Origin: an uncultured Pseudomonadota bacterium | GTDB taxonomy: Bacteria; Pseudomonadota; Gammaproteobacteria; Steroidobacterales; Steroidobacteraceae | Direction: 5' to 3' | DNA: 53,476 nucleotides | NCBI GenBank assembly: GCA_903858165.1 | Contig: CAIOHZ010000071.1 | Location: 1-53,476 of the forward strand | Shown: one piece after another, positions 8,523 to 19,408 of the stretch | Position numbering within the stretch: position 1 is the first letter of the stretch | Layout of the letters: each line of letters opens with the position of its first letter | Notes under the pieces: generated by a model | Told to the model about the DNA's origin: nothing | Database searches by the model: none | Seen by the model: the letters and a program-made list of their open reading frames with translations, nothing else | Made by a program: the position numbers and the translations under genes

Positions 8523-10694
8523 ATGGTCATTTCGCGCCTCGCGCTCGGTTTGCTGTTCGCTGGTCTTGCCGCCTGCTCCGGGCCCAAGGCCCCCGACGTG
8601 GAATGGCGGAACCCGGGCGGCAATGCCGAAAAGACCCACCACTCCGCGTTGTCGGACATCAATACCACCAACGTTACGCGCTTGGGTTTGGCCTGGCGGG
8701 CCGAACTGGGGACGAAGCGGGGCATGGAGGCGACCCCGGTGATGGTGGACGGTACCTTGTACCTGTCGGGCATGGCTGGGCGCGTGTATGCGTTCGATGC
8801 CGTGACCGGCAAGCAGCGTTGGGGCTTTACGCCAACCATCGATGGGCGCGCCTGGCGCGCCGCTTGCTGCGACGCCGTAAACCGCGGTGTGGCTATCGCC
8901 GGAGATCGTCTCTTCGTGGCCGCGCTGGATGGCAAACTGTATTCGCTGGACCGCAAGACCGGTGCGGTGCAGTGGACTGCAGACACCATCATCGATCGCG
9001 ACCGCGGCTACAGCAGCACTGGCGCGCCGGAAGTGGCGGGCGAAGTGGTGCTTATTGGCAACGGCGGTGCGGAACTCGATGTGCGGGGCTATGTCTCCGC
9101 CTATGACTTGAAGACGGGCGCGTTGGCTTGGCGCTTTTATACCGTGCCGCGCGACCCGGCCCTCGGGCCACAAGACCACCCCGATCTTGAAAAAGCGGCG
9201 GCTACCTGGGACCCGAAGAGCCGTTGGGATATCGGTGGTGGCGGTTCCGTTTGGGATGCCATTCACTACGACGCGCTCACGGGCAATGTGCTCATTGGTG
9301 TGGGCAACGGCGGCCCGTGGCATGTGGCGCGCCGCTCGCCTGCGGGCGGCGATAATCTTTACCTATCGTCCTTGGTGGCACTCGACGCAAAGACGGGCCG
9401 AGTGAAGTGGCACTACCAAGAGACGCCTGGTGATTCCTGGGACTACACGGCTACGCAGCCAATGGTTTTCGCCGACATGGAGTGGGAAGGACAGAAGCGC
9501 CCGGTGGTGCTGCACGCTCCCAAGAACGGCTTCCTCTATGTGCTGGATCGTCGGGACGGCAAAGTGCTCGCCGCACACTCCATCACCTACCAGAACTGGG
9601 CCAATGGAGTCGATTTGACGACGGGTCGCCCGAACTTTACGCCTGAGAACACGGATTACAGTAAGGGTCCGCGCATTGTGTACCCGTCGTCGGCAGGCGC
9701 CCGCAATTGGCATCCGGCCAGCTTCGATGCAAAGTCCGGTACGTATTTCGCTTCGGTGGATGACCTGGGCATGCTGTTCATGATGACGCCGGGTGCGAAG
9801 CCGCACCGCAAGCGGGCGACGAACATTGATGCAGTCCCGATGTTTACCTCCGATATTGTCGGCATGCTGCCGAGTCTGCCACCGCCGTTGCGGGAGGCTA
9901 TCGAGGCGCTGCCGGAAATGAAGCGCGTTCGCGAAAAGCCTTTCGATAGTCAGTTGAAAGCGATTGATGCACGCACTGGCAAAACGAAGTGGTCGGTGCA
10001 GTTGGAAGGGTGGCAGGACCGTGCCGGCGTACTTAGTACTGACGGCGGCTTGGTATTCCACGGCAACCTCGCGGGTCAGTTACGGGCTTTCGATGCGGCT
10101 ACCGGCAAGTTGCTCCATGAGGTGGAGCTGGGGCGTTCCATTCTGGCGGCTCCGATGACCTACCGTCTGGGAGGCGTGCAGTACGTGGCGGTAGCGACCG
10201 GCTGGGGCGGTGGAGGCTGGGGCTTCACACCCGCGTATTCGGCGGCGGCCAAGTATGGAAACGCCAATGAACTGATGGTTTTCAAACTGGATGGAACCAA
10301 ACCCGCGCTGCCGGCGCCGGCACCGTTGCCTGCGGTGGCAGCGGAGCCGCCAGCTCAAGCGCCCGGTATTGATGCCGCCCGCATTGCTCGCGGGCGTGAC
10401 TTGTACTTCGCGAACTGCGGTTTCTGCCACAGTAACCAGCATCGTTCGATCTCGCCGGACCTGCGCCGGCTCACCCCCGAGAAGCACGCGGTATTCAATG
10501 AGGTTGTGCTGAAGGGTCTACTGCAACCCAATGGCATGCCGTCCTTCGGGGACTTGCTGTCGCCGCTAGAGGCAGAAGACCTGCATGCCTATCTCATCGA
10601 CCTGCAAGCCGCGACACGGGCGACGGAACTGGAACTGCAGCGACAGGGAAAGCCCATCGACACGCCGGCGCCGACCATCATCAACGCGCTCTGA
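8523..10694 (+). CDS. PQQ-dependent quinohemoprotein dehydrogenase (methanol/ethanol family), lipoprotein
   Basis: Periplasmic alcohol-type dehydrogenase that oxidises a substrate with pyrroloquinoline quinone and passes electrons through a covalent haem c. Residues 1-18 form a lipoprotein signal (LAAC, C18), so it should be membrane-tethered. The eight-bladed propeller shows repeated W-type blades (VYAFDAVTGKQRWGF, LYSLDRKTGAVQW, LKAIDARTGKTKW), the adjacent-cysteine pair RAACCDAV near residue 117 that contacts PQQ, and GDSWDYTA with the probable catalytic Asp. A C-terminal cytochrome c domain has CGFCH at 632-636 and a candidate Met ligand in PNGMPSFG. At 723 residues it fits type I/II quinohemoproteins. 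No PQQ synthesis genes are in the window. The true substrate is unknown. Confidence 0.92.
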   Translation: MVISRLALGLLFAGLAACSGPKAPDVEWRNPGGNAEKTHHSALSDINTTNVTRLGLAWRAELGTKRGMEATPVMVDGTLYLSGMAGRVYAFDAVTGKQRWGFTPTIDGRAWRAACCDAVNRGVAIAGDRLFVAALDGKLYSLDRKTGAVQWTADTIIDRDRGYSSTGAPEVAGEVVLIGNGGAELDVRGYVSAYDLKTGALAWRFYTVPRDPALGPQDHPDLEKAAATWDPKSRWDIGGGGSVWDAIHYDALTGNVLIGVGNGGPWHVARRSPAGGDNLYLSSLVALDAKTGRVKWHYQETPGDSWDYTATQPMVFADMEWEGQKRPVVLHAPKNGFLYVLDRRDGKVLAAHSITYQNWANGVDLTTGRPNFTPENTDYSKGPRIVYPSSAGARNWHPASFDAKSGTYFASVDDLGMLFMMTPGAKPHRKRATNIDAVPMFTSDIVGMLPSLPPPLREAIEALPEMKRVREKPFDSQLKAIDARTGKTKWSVQLEGWQDRAGVLSTDGGLVFHGNLAGQLRAFDAATGKLLHEVELGRSILAAPMTYRLGGVQYVAVATGWGGGGWGFTPAYSAAAKYGNANELMVFKLDGTKPALPAPAPLPAVAAEPPAQAPGIDAARIARGRDLYFANCGFCHSNQHRSISPDLRRLTPEKHAVFNEVVLKGLLQPNGMPSFGDLLSPLEAEDLHAYLIDLQAATRATELELQRQGKPIDTPAPTIINAL

Positions 10695-10782
10695 GCAGTA
10701 ACCTCAGCCGCCCTGTGGAGACGGGGCAGCCGCTTTGCTGCAGTATATGGTCGCCCGCTTTACGCAGCGGCGCTGGGCAGTA

Positions 10783-11358
10783 TTACTGCGGCAGTTTCTT
10801 GGTGTTCGGGTCGAACTTCAGCGCCGCGGCGCTCTTTAGTGCCGGGTCCCAGTGTTCGATGATCTTGCCGTCCTGCAGGCGGTAGAGGTCGAACCAAGTG
10901 GTGGTATAAGGCTTGCCATCGGCGTCGGTTTCGGGCCGCACGAAGTTCACCATGACGAAATCGCCTTCAGCGACCATCACCACCAGCGGTAGCGTTATGG
11001 TCGGTTGCACTTCGCGCACCGGCCGTGAGCCTTTGACGAATTTTGCGAGTGCCTCGACGCCAGAGGGCACGTTCGGATTGTGCTGGAAATAAACGTCGCC
11101 GAAATAAAGCGGTATGCGGTCGACTCGGCCGGCCTGAAGCACTTCGCGGTACATGTCATAGACCACGCGCTTGTTGGCGGCCAGCACTGGGTCCGTGCTG
11201 GCCAGCACGGCGGCCTGCGCTTCCGCAGATGCGGCGACAGGGGTAGGCGCCAGTTCTGCCGCCTGAGTGGCCGATGCCGGGCTAAGCGCTTGGATTAGCG
11301 TGAACAGCACTGCCGCTGTCGACAGGCGCTTCATTGCAAAGTGTTTGAACTGTCTCAT
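10783..11358 (-). CDS. Exported SnoaL-like protein (COG4922 type)
   Basis: A 191-residue predicted periplasmic NTF2-fold protein. Starting at ATG 11358 (ATGA overlap with the stop of the upstream gene) the product has a charged N-terminus, then MKRLSTAAVLFTLIQALSP and an alanine-rich cleavage region, which is a convincing signal peptide. The mature part has the YFQHNPNVPSG motif, then VMVAEGDFVMVNF and LYRLQDGKIIEHWD, typical of the predicted SnoaL-like aldol-condensation/dehydratase group COG4922. Its closest relative in the window is the exported gene at 12108. It converges on the quinohemoprotein gene with an 88-base gap. The catalytic role is inferred from the family only. Confidence 0.85.
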   Translation of the reverse strand: MRQFKHFAMKRLSTAAVLFTLIQALSPASATQAAELAPTPVAASAEAQAAVLASTDPVLAANKRVVYDMYREVLQAGRVDRIPLYFGDVYFQHNPNVPSGVEALAKFVKGSRPVREVQPTITLPLVVMVAEGDFVMVNFVRPETDADGKPYTTTWFDLYRLQDGKIIEHWDPALKSAAALKFDPNTKKLPQ

Positions 11359-11981
11359 GCGGGTTTCCAAGGCTTGCCGGTGACCGGGTTGGGATAGTGG
11401 TACGGCGGTACGAAGACGTCCGGGAAGGCGCCGTAATTCACAGTCGCCACCGAGTCGGGGTCGACGCCCGGTAGGGGCGGTGCGAGCGGGACACCCCCCT
11501 GGTTCCAGCCACGGTCATATTCCACGTAGTACGTGGTGAAGAAGTGCAGACGCGCAATCTTCCAGACGCCATCCTCCCGAACGTAGCGGTTCTCGTAAGT
11601 GCCTTCACCCCAGCGCGCCTCGCGACCCACCCAGCCGATCTGGATGAAGGCACGCCAGCGGGCTTGGGCGTTTTGACCGTCTTCCGCCACGGTGATGAGC
11701 GGCTGCAACTGCATGTGATTGAACACCGTGCCTTGTTGCAACTTCGGCAGGGCGTGCAGATATTGGCGGATGCGTTCTTGCCCGCGAAAAAGTCCGCGCC
11801 CAGCAATCTCCAGGGTTGCATCGTTCGCGAAGAGGTCCGCTGCCTGGTCGTACTGGGTCTTGTCTACGTAGTACCCGTAAGCGGACTGCAGGCGGATGAG
11901 GGCGAGTACGTCGTCGTGCTCTTGCACTTTAGCCTGCAGCGCCGCCAGTTCGGCGCGCAGCACGGCAATCTCTTCACTCAT
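11355..11981 (-). CDS. SnoaL-like protein with N-terminal coiled coil
   Basis: A 208-residue protein. ATG 11981 is preceded by GGAGAGATGCC and gives MSEEIAVLRAELAALQAKV, a short heptad-like coiled coil that probably supports oligomers; the frame further upstream to 12059 overlaps the control region and is discarded. The NTF2 core follows: IRLQSAYGYYVDKTQYDQ, LFANDATLEIAGRG, FNHMQLQPLITV and RYVREDGVWKIARLHF, the SnoaL_4 pattern also seen at 2784. The C-terminus is proline- and aromatic-rich. No export signal, so it should be cytosolic although the coupled downstream partner is exported. Confidence 0.85.
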   Translation of the reverse strand: MSEEIAVLRAELAALQAKVQEHDDVLALIRLQSAYGYYVDKTQYDQAADLFANDATLEIAGRGLFRGQERIRQYLHALPKLQQGTVFNHMQLQPLITVAEDGQNAQARWRAFIQIGWVGREARWGEGTYENRYVREDGVWKIARLHFFTTYYVEYDRGWNQGGVPLAPPLPGVDPDSVATVNYGAFPDVFVPPYHYPNPVTGKPWKPA

Positions 11982-12036
11982 GGCATCTCTCCGGGCGGGT
12001 AGTAGGTCAGCGGCGTCTACCCCTGATTGTGCCAAA

Positions 12037-12072
12037 CCCACTGAAACATTTGTTAGCATTTGATTCAGTGGG
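12037..12072. repeat. 9-bp inverted repeat between divergent SnoaL-like genes
   Basis: CCCACTGAA (12037-12045) and its exact reverse complement TTCAGTGGG (12064-12072) are separated by 18 AT-rich bases. The repeat is centred between the divergent starts at 11981 and 12108, a position suited to one operator controlling both genes. No regulator gene is adjacent, so the binding protein is unknown. Confidence 0.5.
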
Positions 12073-12086
12073 CTCGTGGCGAGCCC
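12070..12086 (+). repeat. Perfect hairpin in the 5' leader of the 12108 gene
   Basis: GGGCTCG (12070-12076), a TGG loop and CGAGCCC (12080-12086) form a seven-pair perfect stem 22 bases before the start codon. Its left side shares GGG with the right arm of the neighbouring inverted repeat, so protein binding and RNA folding may interact. No U-tract follows, so it is not a simple terminator. Confidence 0.4.
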
Positions 12087-12107
12087 AGAGTGCCGGGAGC
12101 TGCGCGA

Positions 12108-12668
12108 ATGGTCAGTCGGGAAATCTTGCGAACAAGAGGAGTGTCGGCGGTCTTCGCTGTACTTTTGCCGATGGGCGCTGCAGCGTTGCCCGTTGCTCCT
12201 GAAGGTGCATCGCGCGAAACCGTGGCCGCAGTAGGCGCACCGGTCGGCGCCTTCACGACACCTGAGGAGGCGGCTGCGCCTGCTTACCTAGCGCGCACGG
12301 CCCGCAATCGCGCTGCATTCCTCGACTTCGTCCGCCTCTATTACGGTGAGCGAAAGGTTCGCGAGGCCTTCGACCGCTACGTGGCTGTGGACTACCAGCA
12401 GCACAACCCGAACATTGCCGATGGTAGAGAGGCTGCCGTGGCATGGCTGCTAAAGATGACCACTGGCAGCACGGTACGTATGAACATACGGCGTATCACC
12501 GTGGACGGCGACTACGCCGTGGTGCATTTGCATGCCTCCCAGGGCCCCTCGGACCCCGGGCACGTCATCATGAATCTGTTCCGGTTGCAGAATGGCATCA
12601 TCATGGAGCACTGGGATGTGACCCAGTCCGTGCCCGCCACGACTGCCAGTGGTCGCCCTTTGGGTTAG
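12108..12668 (+). CDS. Exported SnoaL-like protein (COG4922 type)
   Basis: A 186-residue predicted periplasmic protein. The ATG at 12108 follows GGGAG at eight-base spacing; 16 codons upstream in frame are discarded. The N-terminus MVSREILRTRGVSAVFAVLL with a following AAALPVA is a signal peptide. The mature domain shows DYQQHNPNIADGREA and FRLQNGIIMEHWDVTQ, matching the motif pair in the gene at 10783, so the two are paralogues. It is transcribed away from the other two SnoaL-like genes across a shared control region and stops 29 bases before argG, with which it may be cotranscribed. Confidence 0.85.
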   Translation: MVSREILRTRGVSAVFAVLLPMGAAALPVAPEGASRETVAAVGAPVGAFTTPEEAAAPAYLARTARNRAAFLDFVRLYYGERKVREAFDRYVAVDYQQHNPNIADGREAAVAWLLKMTTGSTVRMNIRRITVDGDYAVVHLHASQGPSDPGHVIMNLFRLQNGIIMEHWDVTQSVPATTASGRPLG

Positions 12669-12673
12669 GCTAG

Positions 12674-14840
<2,167 letters not shown>

Positions 14841-14845
14841 TGCCC

Positions 14846-16141
14846 TCAGAGCTTCTGCGAGGCCCGCAGGGCCTGGTCCATATCGCGGAGCAGGTCTTCC
14901 GCCGACTCGATGCCCACCGACAAGCGGACCATGTCTTCGCTAATGCCCGCGGCGACGAGTTGCTCCGCATTCATCTGCTGGTGCGTGGTGCTGGCCGGAT
15001 GAATGACCAGGGTCTTCGCATCGCCGACGTTGGCCAGATGGCTGCACAACTTCACTGTGGAGATGAACTTACCGCCAGCAGCCCTGCCGCCCTTTACGCC
15101 GAACGCGACCATGGAACCGGCACCACGCGGCAGCAGGCGCTGGGCCAATTCATGGTCCGGATGGTGCGGCAGGCTGGGGTGCGTTACCCAGGCCACGGCC
15201 TTGTGGTTCGTCAGGAAGTCGAGCACGGCCTTCGTATTGGCGATGTGTCGGTCCATGCGCAGGCCTAGCGTCTCCGCGCCCTGCAGCAAGTAGAAGGCGT
15301 TCTGGGGGGCCAGGCAGACGCCGAATTGGCGCAAACCCTCCGTGCGCAGACGGCTGAGGTACGCCGCCGGGCCGAATTGTTCCGTGAATACGATGCCGTG
15401 GTAGGCACCACCCGGTTCGCTGAGCATCGGGTACTTGCCCGAAGCCGCCCAATCGAAGCGTCCGCTGTCGATGACGGCGCCGCCGATGGCTATGCCATGC
15501 CCGCCAATCCATTTGGTGAGCGAATGCATGACGAGGTCCGCACCGTGCTCGAAGGGGCGGCATAAGTACGGCGTGGTAAACGTGCTGTCGATGAGCAGGG
15601 GTATCGCGGCTGCATGGGCGATGTCCGCGAGGGCCGCGATATCGAGCACCTCGAGCCCTGGGTTGCCGATGGTCTCACCGATGACCAGGCGCGTATTCGG
15701 CTGCATGGCCGCGCGGAAGCCGTCGAGGTCGCGGGGCTTGACGAACGTGGTCTTGATGCCGAAGCGCGGCAGCGTCTGGGCCAGCAAGCTGATGGTGCCG
15801 CCGTACAGCGAAGCCGAGGCGACGATATGGTCGCCGGCACTGACGATGTTCGCGATGGCCACGTGCATGGCGGCCATGCCACTTGCCGTGCAGACGGCGC
15901 CAATGCCGCCTTCGAGCGCGGCCAAGCGCTCCTCCAACACCGCCACGGTGGGGTTTTGGATGCGGCTGTAGACGTAGCCGGGGCGTTCCAGATTGAACAG
16001 CGCCGCGGCTTGGTCGGTGTCCTCGAAGACGTAGGAACTGGTCTGGTAGATGGGCACGGCGCGTGCACCAAACACCGGGTCCGGGTGTTGCCCAGCATGA
16101 AGGCTAAGGGTTTCAAACCCGGGGGGAGTGGGCGCGGCCAT
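14846..16141 (-). CDS. metY: O-acetylhomoserine sulfhydrylase-type PLP enzyme
   Basis: Pyridoxal-phosphate enzyme of the Cys/Met metabolism family that most likely makes homocysteine from O-acetylhomoserine and sulfide. ATG 16141 has GAGG nine bases upstream and yields 431 residues, the usual length for MetY; an upstream frame adds 18 residues. Motifs: LSLHAGQHPDP, the cofactor region SGMAAMH, ETIGNPGLEVLD, DSTFTTPY, and the Schiff-base lysine in MHSLTKWIGGHG (K210). A cystathionine gamma-synthase/lyase is less likely given length and the FETLSLHAGQ start. The neighbour downstream is an alpha/beta hydrolase. The 184 bases upstream show no riboswitch that I recognise. Confidence 0.88.
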   Translation of the reverse strand: MAAPTPPGFETLSLHAGQHPDPVFGARAVPIYQTSSYVFEDTDQAAALFNLERPGYVYSRIQNPTVAVLEERLAALEGGIGAVCTASGMAAMHVAIANIVSAGDHIVASASLYGGTISLLAQTLPRFGIKTTFVKPRDLDGFRAAMQPNTRLVIGETIGNPGLEVLDIAALADIAHAAAIPLLIDSTFTTPYLCRPFEHGADLVMHSLTKWIGGHGIAIGGAVIDSGRFDWAASGKYPMLSEPGGAYHGIVFTEQFGPAAYLSRLRTEGLRQFGVCLAPQNAFYLLQGAETLGLRMDRHIANTKAVLDFLTNHKAVAWVTHPSLPHHPDHELAQRLLPRGAGSMVAFGVKGGRAAGGKFISTVKLCSHLANVGDAKTLVIHPASTTHQQMNAEQLVAAGISEDMVRLSVGIESAEDLLRDMDQALRASQKL

Positions 16142-16303
16142 CGGCAATTCCTCGTCGGCAGGGCTGGCACCAGCACGCTCAGGAACGCGTACCACCAGTC
16201 GCCGGGAAGGCTACCACAGCAGGTGCGTAGCGCCGCTTTACCGGAGTTGAGAATAACTCAGCAGCGCCACGGTTTGGCTTACGCTGGCTGTCAGTGGTGC
16301 AAT

Positions 16304-16320
16304 GGCGCGTGAGTCGCGCC
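16304..16320 (-). terminator. Hairpin just after the acyltransferase gene, weak terminator candidate
   Basis: GGCGCG and CGCGCC enclose a five-base loop, beginning five bases after the TGA of the acyltransferase gene. The stem is strong but no U-tract follows on either strand, so termination would be inefficient or factor-dependent. The rest of 16142-16303, the metY leader, holds no structure I can name. Confidence 0.3.
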
Positions 16321-16325
16321 TTAGC

Positions 16326-17276
16326 TCAATGCAGTTCTGAGTCCGCTAGCCTATCGCGAGCCGCGGCGAGGCGTGCCTTGACCACCTCCAGCAGCGGCGG
16401 CTTCGGCAGCTTTGGTCCCAGTGCCTTCGGCCAATCCACAATCAACCCTGGGGCGGAAGCGTCGATGCCGCCAAGTGCGTAGGTACGCAGGCAGAGTTCT
16501 CGCGCGATAGCGGTACGGTCGATGTTGTTCGCCAGTTCCGCATTCGAAAATGGTTTACCCACCACCATGCGGATGGGCTTGCGCAGCCGACGCATATTTT
16601 CGCCCAGCAGCAAGCCCCAACGCAGACTGAGGCTGATATGACTGGCCATCTGGAAGGCGCGGCTGTTTTGTCCATCGAACCAGACCGGGAGTACTTGGCA
16701 CTGTGTACGCGTCAGTAGCTGTGCCGCGAAGGGGTGCCAGTGCACGTCCATGGCCGGTGTGCGGCCCCAAGGGTCCGGCGAGGTAGAAATGCCACCGGCC
16801 GGAAAGATGATGAGAACGCCGCCATTTTCCAGGGTGCGTCGTGCCTCGAGGCGGGCCGCAGCGTTTACTTTCTGCGCTGCCCGGGTACCAGAGTTGTCGA
16901 GCGGAATGGCATGGCTGCCCATCTCCGGCAGGTAGCGACCACCGTTCAGCAGAATCTTGAAGTCCTGTCGTACTTGGCTGACCATCCAGCAGAGCAGCAA
17001 GCCGTCGATGATGCCGTAAGGGTGGTTGGCCACCAACAGCAAAGGGCCGGTACGAGGAATGTTGTCGAGGGCGCCTTCGTTCATCTCCGCGCGGATACCG
17101 AACAGCTTGACACCGTCGATCCAAAACGATGTGGGGCCCGAGGCGTTGGCGCGATACCGTTCGTATTGCTGCTGCAGTCGACGCTGCCCGGTGACGGTTT
17201 CCATGGCGCGGATGAAAGCGCGCCTCGTCCATGGCAGACTGGATTCGGACATCGAGTACGTGGTTTGCGTAGTCAT
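16326..17276 (-). CDS. PlsC-like lysophospholipid acyltransferase family protein
   Basis: A 316-residue membrane-associated acyltransferase. Motif I reads [10 protein letters not shown], with His85 and Asp91 separated by five residues instead of the usual four, as in the putative haemolysin/lyso-ornithine-lipid acyltransferase branch. Motif III corresponds to IIFPAGGIS, replacing the usual FPEGT. The start [22 protein letters not shown] is an amphipathic membrane-binding helix. The likely reaction is transfer of an acyl chain from acyl-ACP or acyl-CoA to a lysolipid. In-frame ATGs at 17276 and 17252 are possible starts. It lies between metY and a flavin monooxygenase gene on the same strand. 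Confidence 0.82.
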   Translation of the reverse strand: MTTQTTYSMSESSLPWTRRAFIRAMETVTGQRRLQQQYERYRANASGPTSFWIDGVKLFGIRAEMNEGALDNIPRTGPLLLVANHPYGIIDGLLLCWMVSQVRQDFKILLNGGRYLPEMGSHAIPLDNSGTRAAQKVNAAARLEARRTLENGGVLIIFPAGGISTSPDPWGRTPAMDVHWHPFAAQLLTRTQCQVLPVWFDGQNSRAFQMASHISLSLRWGLLLGENMRRLRKPIRMVVGKPFSNAELANNIDRTAIARELCLRTYALGGIDASAPGLIVDWPKALGPKLPKPPLLEVVKARLAAARDRLADSELH

Positions 17277-17313
17277 TGCCCGAAGATTACTCAGCGTTCG
17301 CTACAGAATGATG

Positions 17314-17332
17314 ACGCCACTGCAGGTGGCGT
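17314..17332 (-). repeat. Hairpin between two minus-strand genes
   Basis: ACGCCAC and GTGGCGT form a perfect seven-pair stem around a five-base loop between the end of the flavin oxidoreductase gene and the acyltransferase start. It may be a terminator or processing site; there is no U-tract. Confidence 0.35.
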
Positions 17333-17348
17333 TACCGGAAGATGACAA

Positions 17349-18335
17349 TCAGGCTGCCAAGGCCTCGGCAGCCAATGCGAAGGAACGCAGGCGAGCGCTA
17401 TGGTCGAAAATCATACCGCCTAACAGGAGTTCGTTGGCACCGGTGCGGGCGACAAACCGCTGGATAGCCTCGCGAACTTCCGCCGGGTTGCCCACGGCGG
17501 AGCAAGACAATACTTGGTCGAGCATGGCGCTCTCGCTCGGCCCTAAACGTTCCTTGAAGCCAGCCACGGGCGGCGGCAACTGGCCCGGAGTGCCGATACG
17601 CAGGTTGACGAACGCTTGTTGCGCCGAGGTGGCGATGAACTCGGCTTCCTCCTTCGTGGGCGCAGCGAATACGTTCATGGCGAGCATGACGTAGGGCTTG
17701 GCTAGGCGCGGCGAAGGACGGAACTGGCTGCGATAGATGGCGATGGCGTCCATGAGTTGCGCCGGGGCGAAATGGGAGGCGAAGGCGAAGGGCAGGCCAA
17801 ACGCGGCCGCCACCTGAGCGCCGTAGAGGCTGCTACCGAGAATCCACAACGGCACCTCGAGCCCCGTGCCGGGAACCGCTTTTACCGGCGTACGCGGTGC
17901 GGCGCTGAAGTATTCGGCCAGTTCCTGAACGTCGCGCGGGAATTCATCCGAATCGGTGGCCAAGTTCCGACGCAAGGCACGGGCGGTGATTTGGTCGGAC
18001 CCCGGGGCGCGCCCGAGCCCTAAGTCGATACGACCCGGGAAAAGCGAAGCGAGGGTGCCAAACTGCTCGGCGATGACGAGCGGCGAGTGGTTCGGCAGCA
18101 TGATGCCGCCGGCGCCCACACGGATGGTGCGCGTGCCGGCCGCGACATGCCCGATGACCACGGCAGTGGCTGCGCTGGCAATACCGGGCATGCCATGGTG
18201 TTCCGCCAGCCAATACCGCTGGTAACCCAGGGCTTCTGCTTGCTGCGCCAGTTCCAGCGTTCGCCGAAACGTGGTGGCGGCATCGCCACCTTGAGTGATG
18301 GGGCAGAGATCAAGGACAGAAATGGGCACCAACAT
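17349..18335 (-). CDS. LLM-class flavin-dependent oxidoreductase
   Basis: A 328-residue TIM-barrel protein of the bacterial luciferase-like family, subgroup of E. coli YhbW (MsnO8-like). Visible marks are the first strand [51 protein letters not shown] and [14 protein letters not shown], which are the most conserved blocks of this subgroup. It would use FMNH2 (or F420 in other phyla) and an unknown substrate. No flavin reductase gene adjoins. The ATG at 18335 lacks a clear ribosome-binding site, but no better start is visible. The next gene upstream, an alpha/beta hydrolase, is 80 bases away on the same strand. Confidence 0.9.
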   Translation of the reverse strand: MLVPISVLDLCPITQGGDAATTFRRTLELAQQAEALGYQRYWLAEHHGMPGIASAATAVVIGHVAAGTRTIRVGAGGIMLPNHSPLVIAEQFGTLASLFPGRIDLGLGRAPGSDQITARALRRNLATDSDEFPRDVQELAEYFSAAPRTPVKAVPGTGLEVPLWILGSSLYGAQVAAAFGLPFAFASHFAPAQLMDAIAIYRSQFRPSPRLAKPYVMLAMNVFAAPTKEEAEFIATSAQQAFVNLRIGTPGQLPPPVAGFKERLGPSESAMLDQVLSCSAVGNPAEVREAIQRFVARTGANELLLGGMIFDHSARLRSFALAAEALAA

Positions 18336-18415
18336 GGTGGAAGGATGATACCTGTTCGTGGCGATACGTACGGAACGCGGGGTGTGTCTGGAGCATCAGG
18401 GGCACAGCCCTCTGG

Positions 18416-19369
18416 TCAGTCCTTCAGGAAAGGATTGACCACCTCGGCAACGGCCTTAGGGTCTTCCCAGTACGGGTTGTGGCCTAGGTTAGGGAAGATT
18501 TTCACCTGCGCTTGCGGCAAGCCCTTGATCAGCGAGCAGCGTTCTTTCTCGCCCATGAGGTTGTCCAAGGCGCCGAAGACCAACAACGTGGGTGCTTGGA
18601 TGCGCGGCAGCGTTGCCTGCAAATCACGATTACCGAGGCCTTGCTCCAGAATGGCTAGCCACACGTGTACCGGCATGCCCGCCGCGTCGTTACGCATGCG
18701 GCGCAGGAAATCTTCATCCACCGGGGCGGTCGAGGTGTACCAGTCGATCATGAACTTGGAGTTCGGGTCGATGGGGTCCTTTAGTTGCACGATGGCGGCA
18801 CGATAGTCGAAGGCGGCTTCGCCGCCACCACCTGCGGTGCAATCCGGGCGACTGCCGCCGGTAGAGGACTGCAGCACAAGCCGGCGAGTGTACTGCGGCG
18901 AGAACTCGGCGAAGGCCTGGGCGATGATGCTGCCGAGCGAGGTGCCATAGACATCGGCGCGTGCAATCTTCAGGGCATCAAGCAGCAAACGCAGGTCATA
19001 GGCGAACGTAAAGCGGTCGTAGCAGCAGTCCGGCTTCGAGGTTTGGCCGTGCCCGCGCAAGTCCGGAATGAGGTAGCGCTTACTGGTGTCGAGGTACGGC
19101 AGCAGTTGCACCCAGCCACGTCCGTTACTGGTGTAGCCGTGGATGAGCAGCACCACCGGGGCGTTGCGCGGGCCGACGTCCCAGTAGGCCATACGAATGC
19201 CGTTGGGCAACTGGGCGTATTGGCGTGAGGCGTCGAATGCGTCTAGGTCTATCTTTGCCGGCGCGACAACAGCCGGCGCGTCCACGGCGGGTGCTGCCGC
19301 GACCGACAGCCCTGTCGCGAGAAGCAGGCTGGCGCAGGCGGCGCGTATTGGGGCAGTGTGGCGAGTCAT
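18416..19369 (-). CDS. Exported alpha/beta hydrolase
   Basis: A 317-residue predicted periplasmic hydrolase. The first 26 residues form a signal peptide (CASLLLATGLSVAAA), followed by an alanine/valine-rich linker. The hydrolase domain has LLIHGYTSNG, DLRGHGQTS, the elbow GTSLG (Ser144), GALDNLMG with the acid, and NLGHNPYW with the histidine, so the triad is complete. Three cysteines (two adjacent in PDCCYD) could pair in the periplasm. It resembles haloalkane-dehalogenase/esterase-type enzymes in general shape, but the substrate cannot be told. It lies 39 bases after the terC gene on the same strand. Confidence 0.88.
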   Translation of the reverse strand: MTRHTAPIRAACASLLLATGLSVAAAPAVDAPAVVAPAKIDLDAFDASRQYAQLPNGIRMAYWDVGPRNAPVVLLIHGYTSNGRGWVQLLPYLDTSKRYLIPDLRGHGQTSKPDCCYDRFTFAYDLRLLLDALKIARADVYGTSLGSIIAQAFAEFSPQYTRRLVLQSSTGGSRPDCTAGGGGEAAFDYRAAIVQLKDPIDPNSKFMIDWYTSTAPVDEDFLRRMRNDAAGMPVHVWLAILEQGLGNRDLQATLPRIQAPTLLVFGALDNLMGEKERCSLIKGLPQAQVKIFPNLGHNPYWEDPKAVAEVVNPFLKD

Positions 19370-19408
19370 GGGGTGATCCGTGAACTGGGATGCCCCCTGT
19401 ATACCCCA

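Noticed and set aside
10695-10782. Intrinsic terminator between the quinohemoprotein and SnoaL-like genes
   Set aside because: Only an imperfect pairing between GCCGCCC and GGGGCAGC can be drawn, without a U-tract, so I do not call it.
16142-16325. SAM or SAH riboswitch ahead of metY
   Set aside because: Hairpins exist but I cannot match the conserved cores of known SAM or SAH riboswitches.
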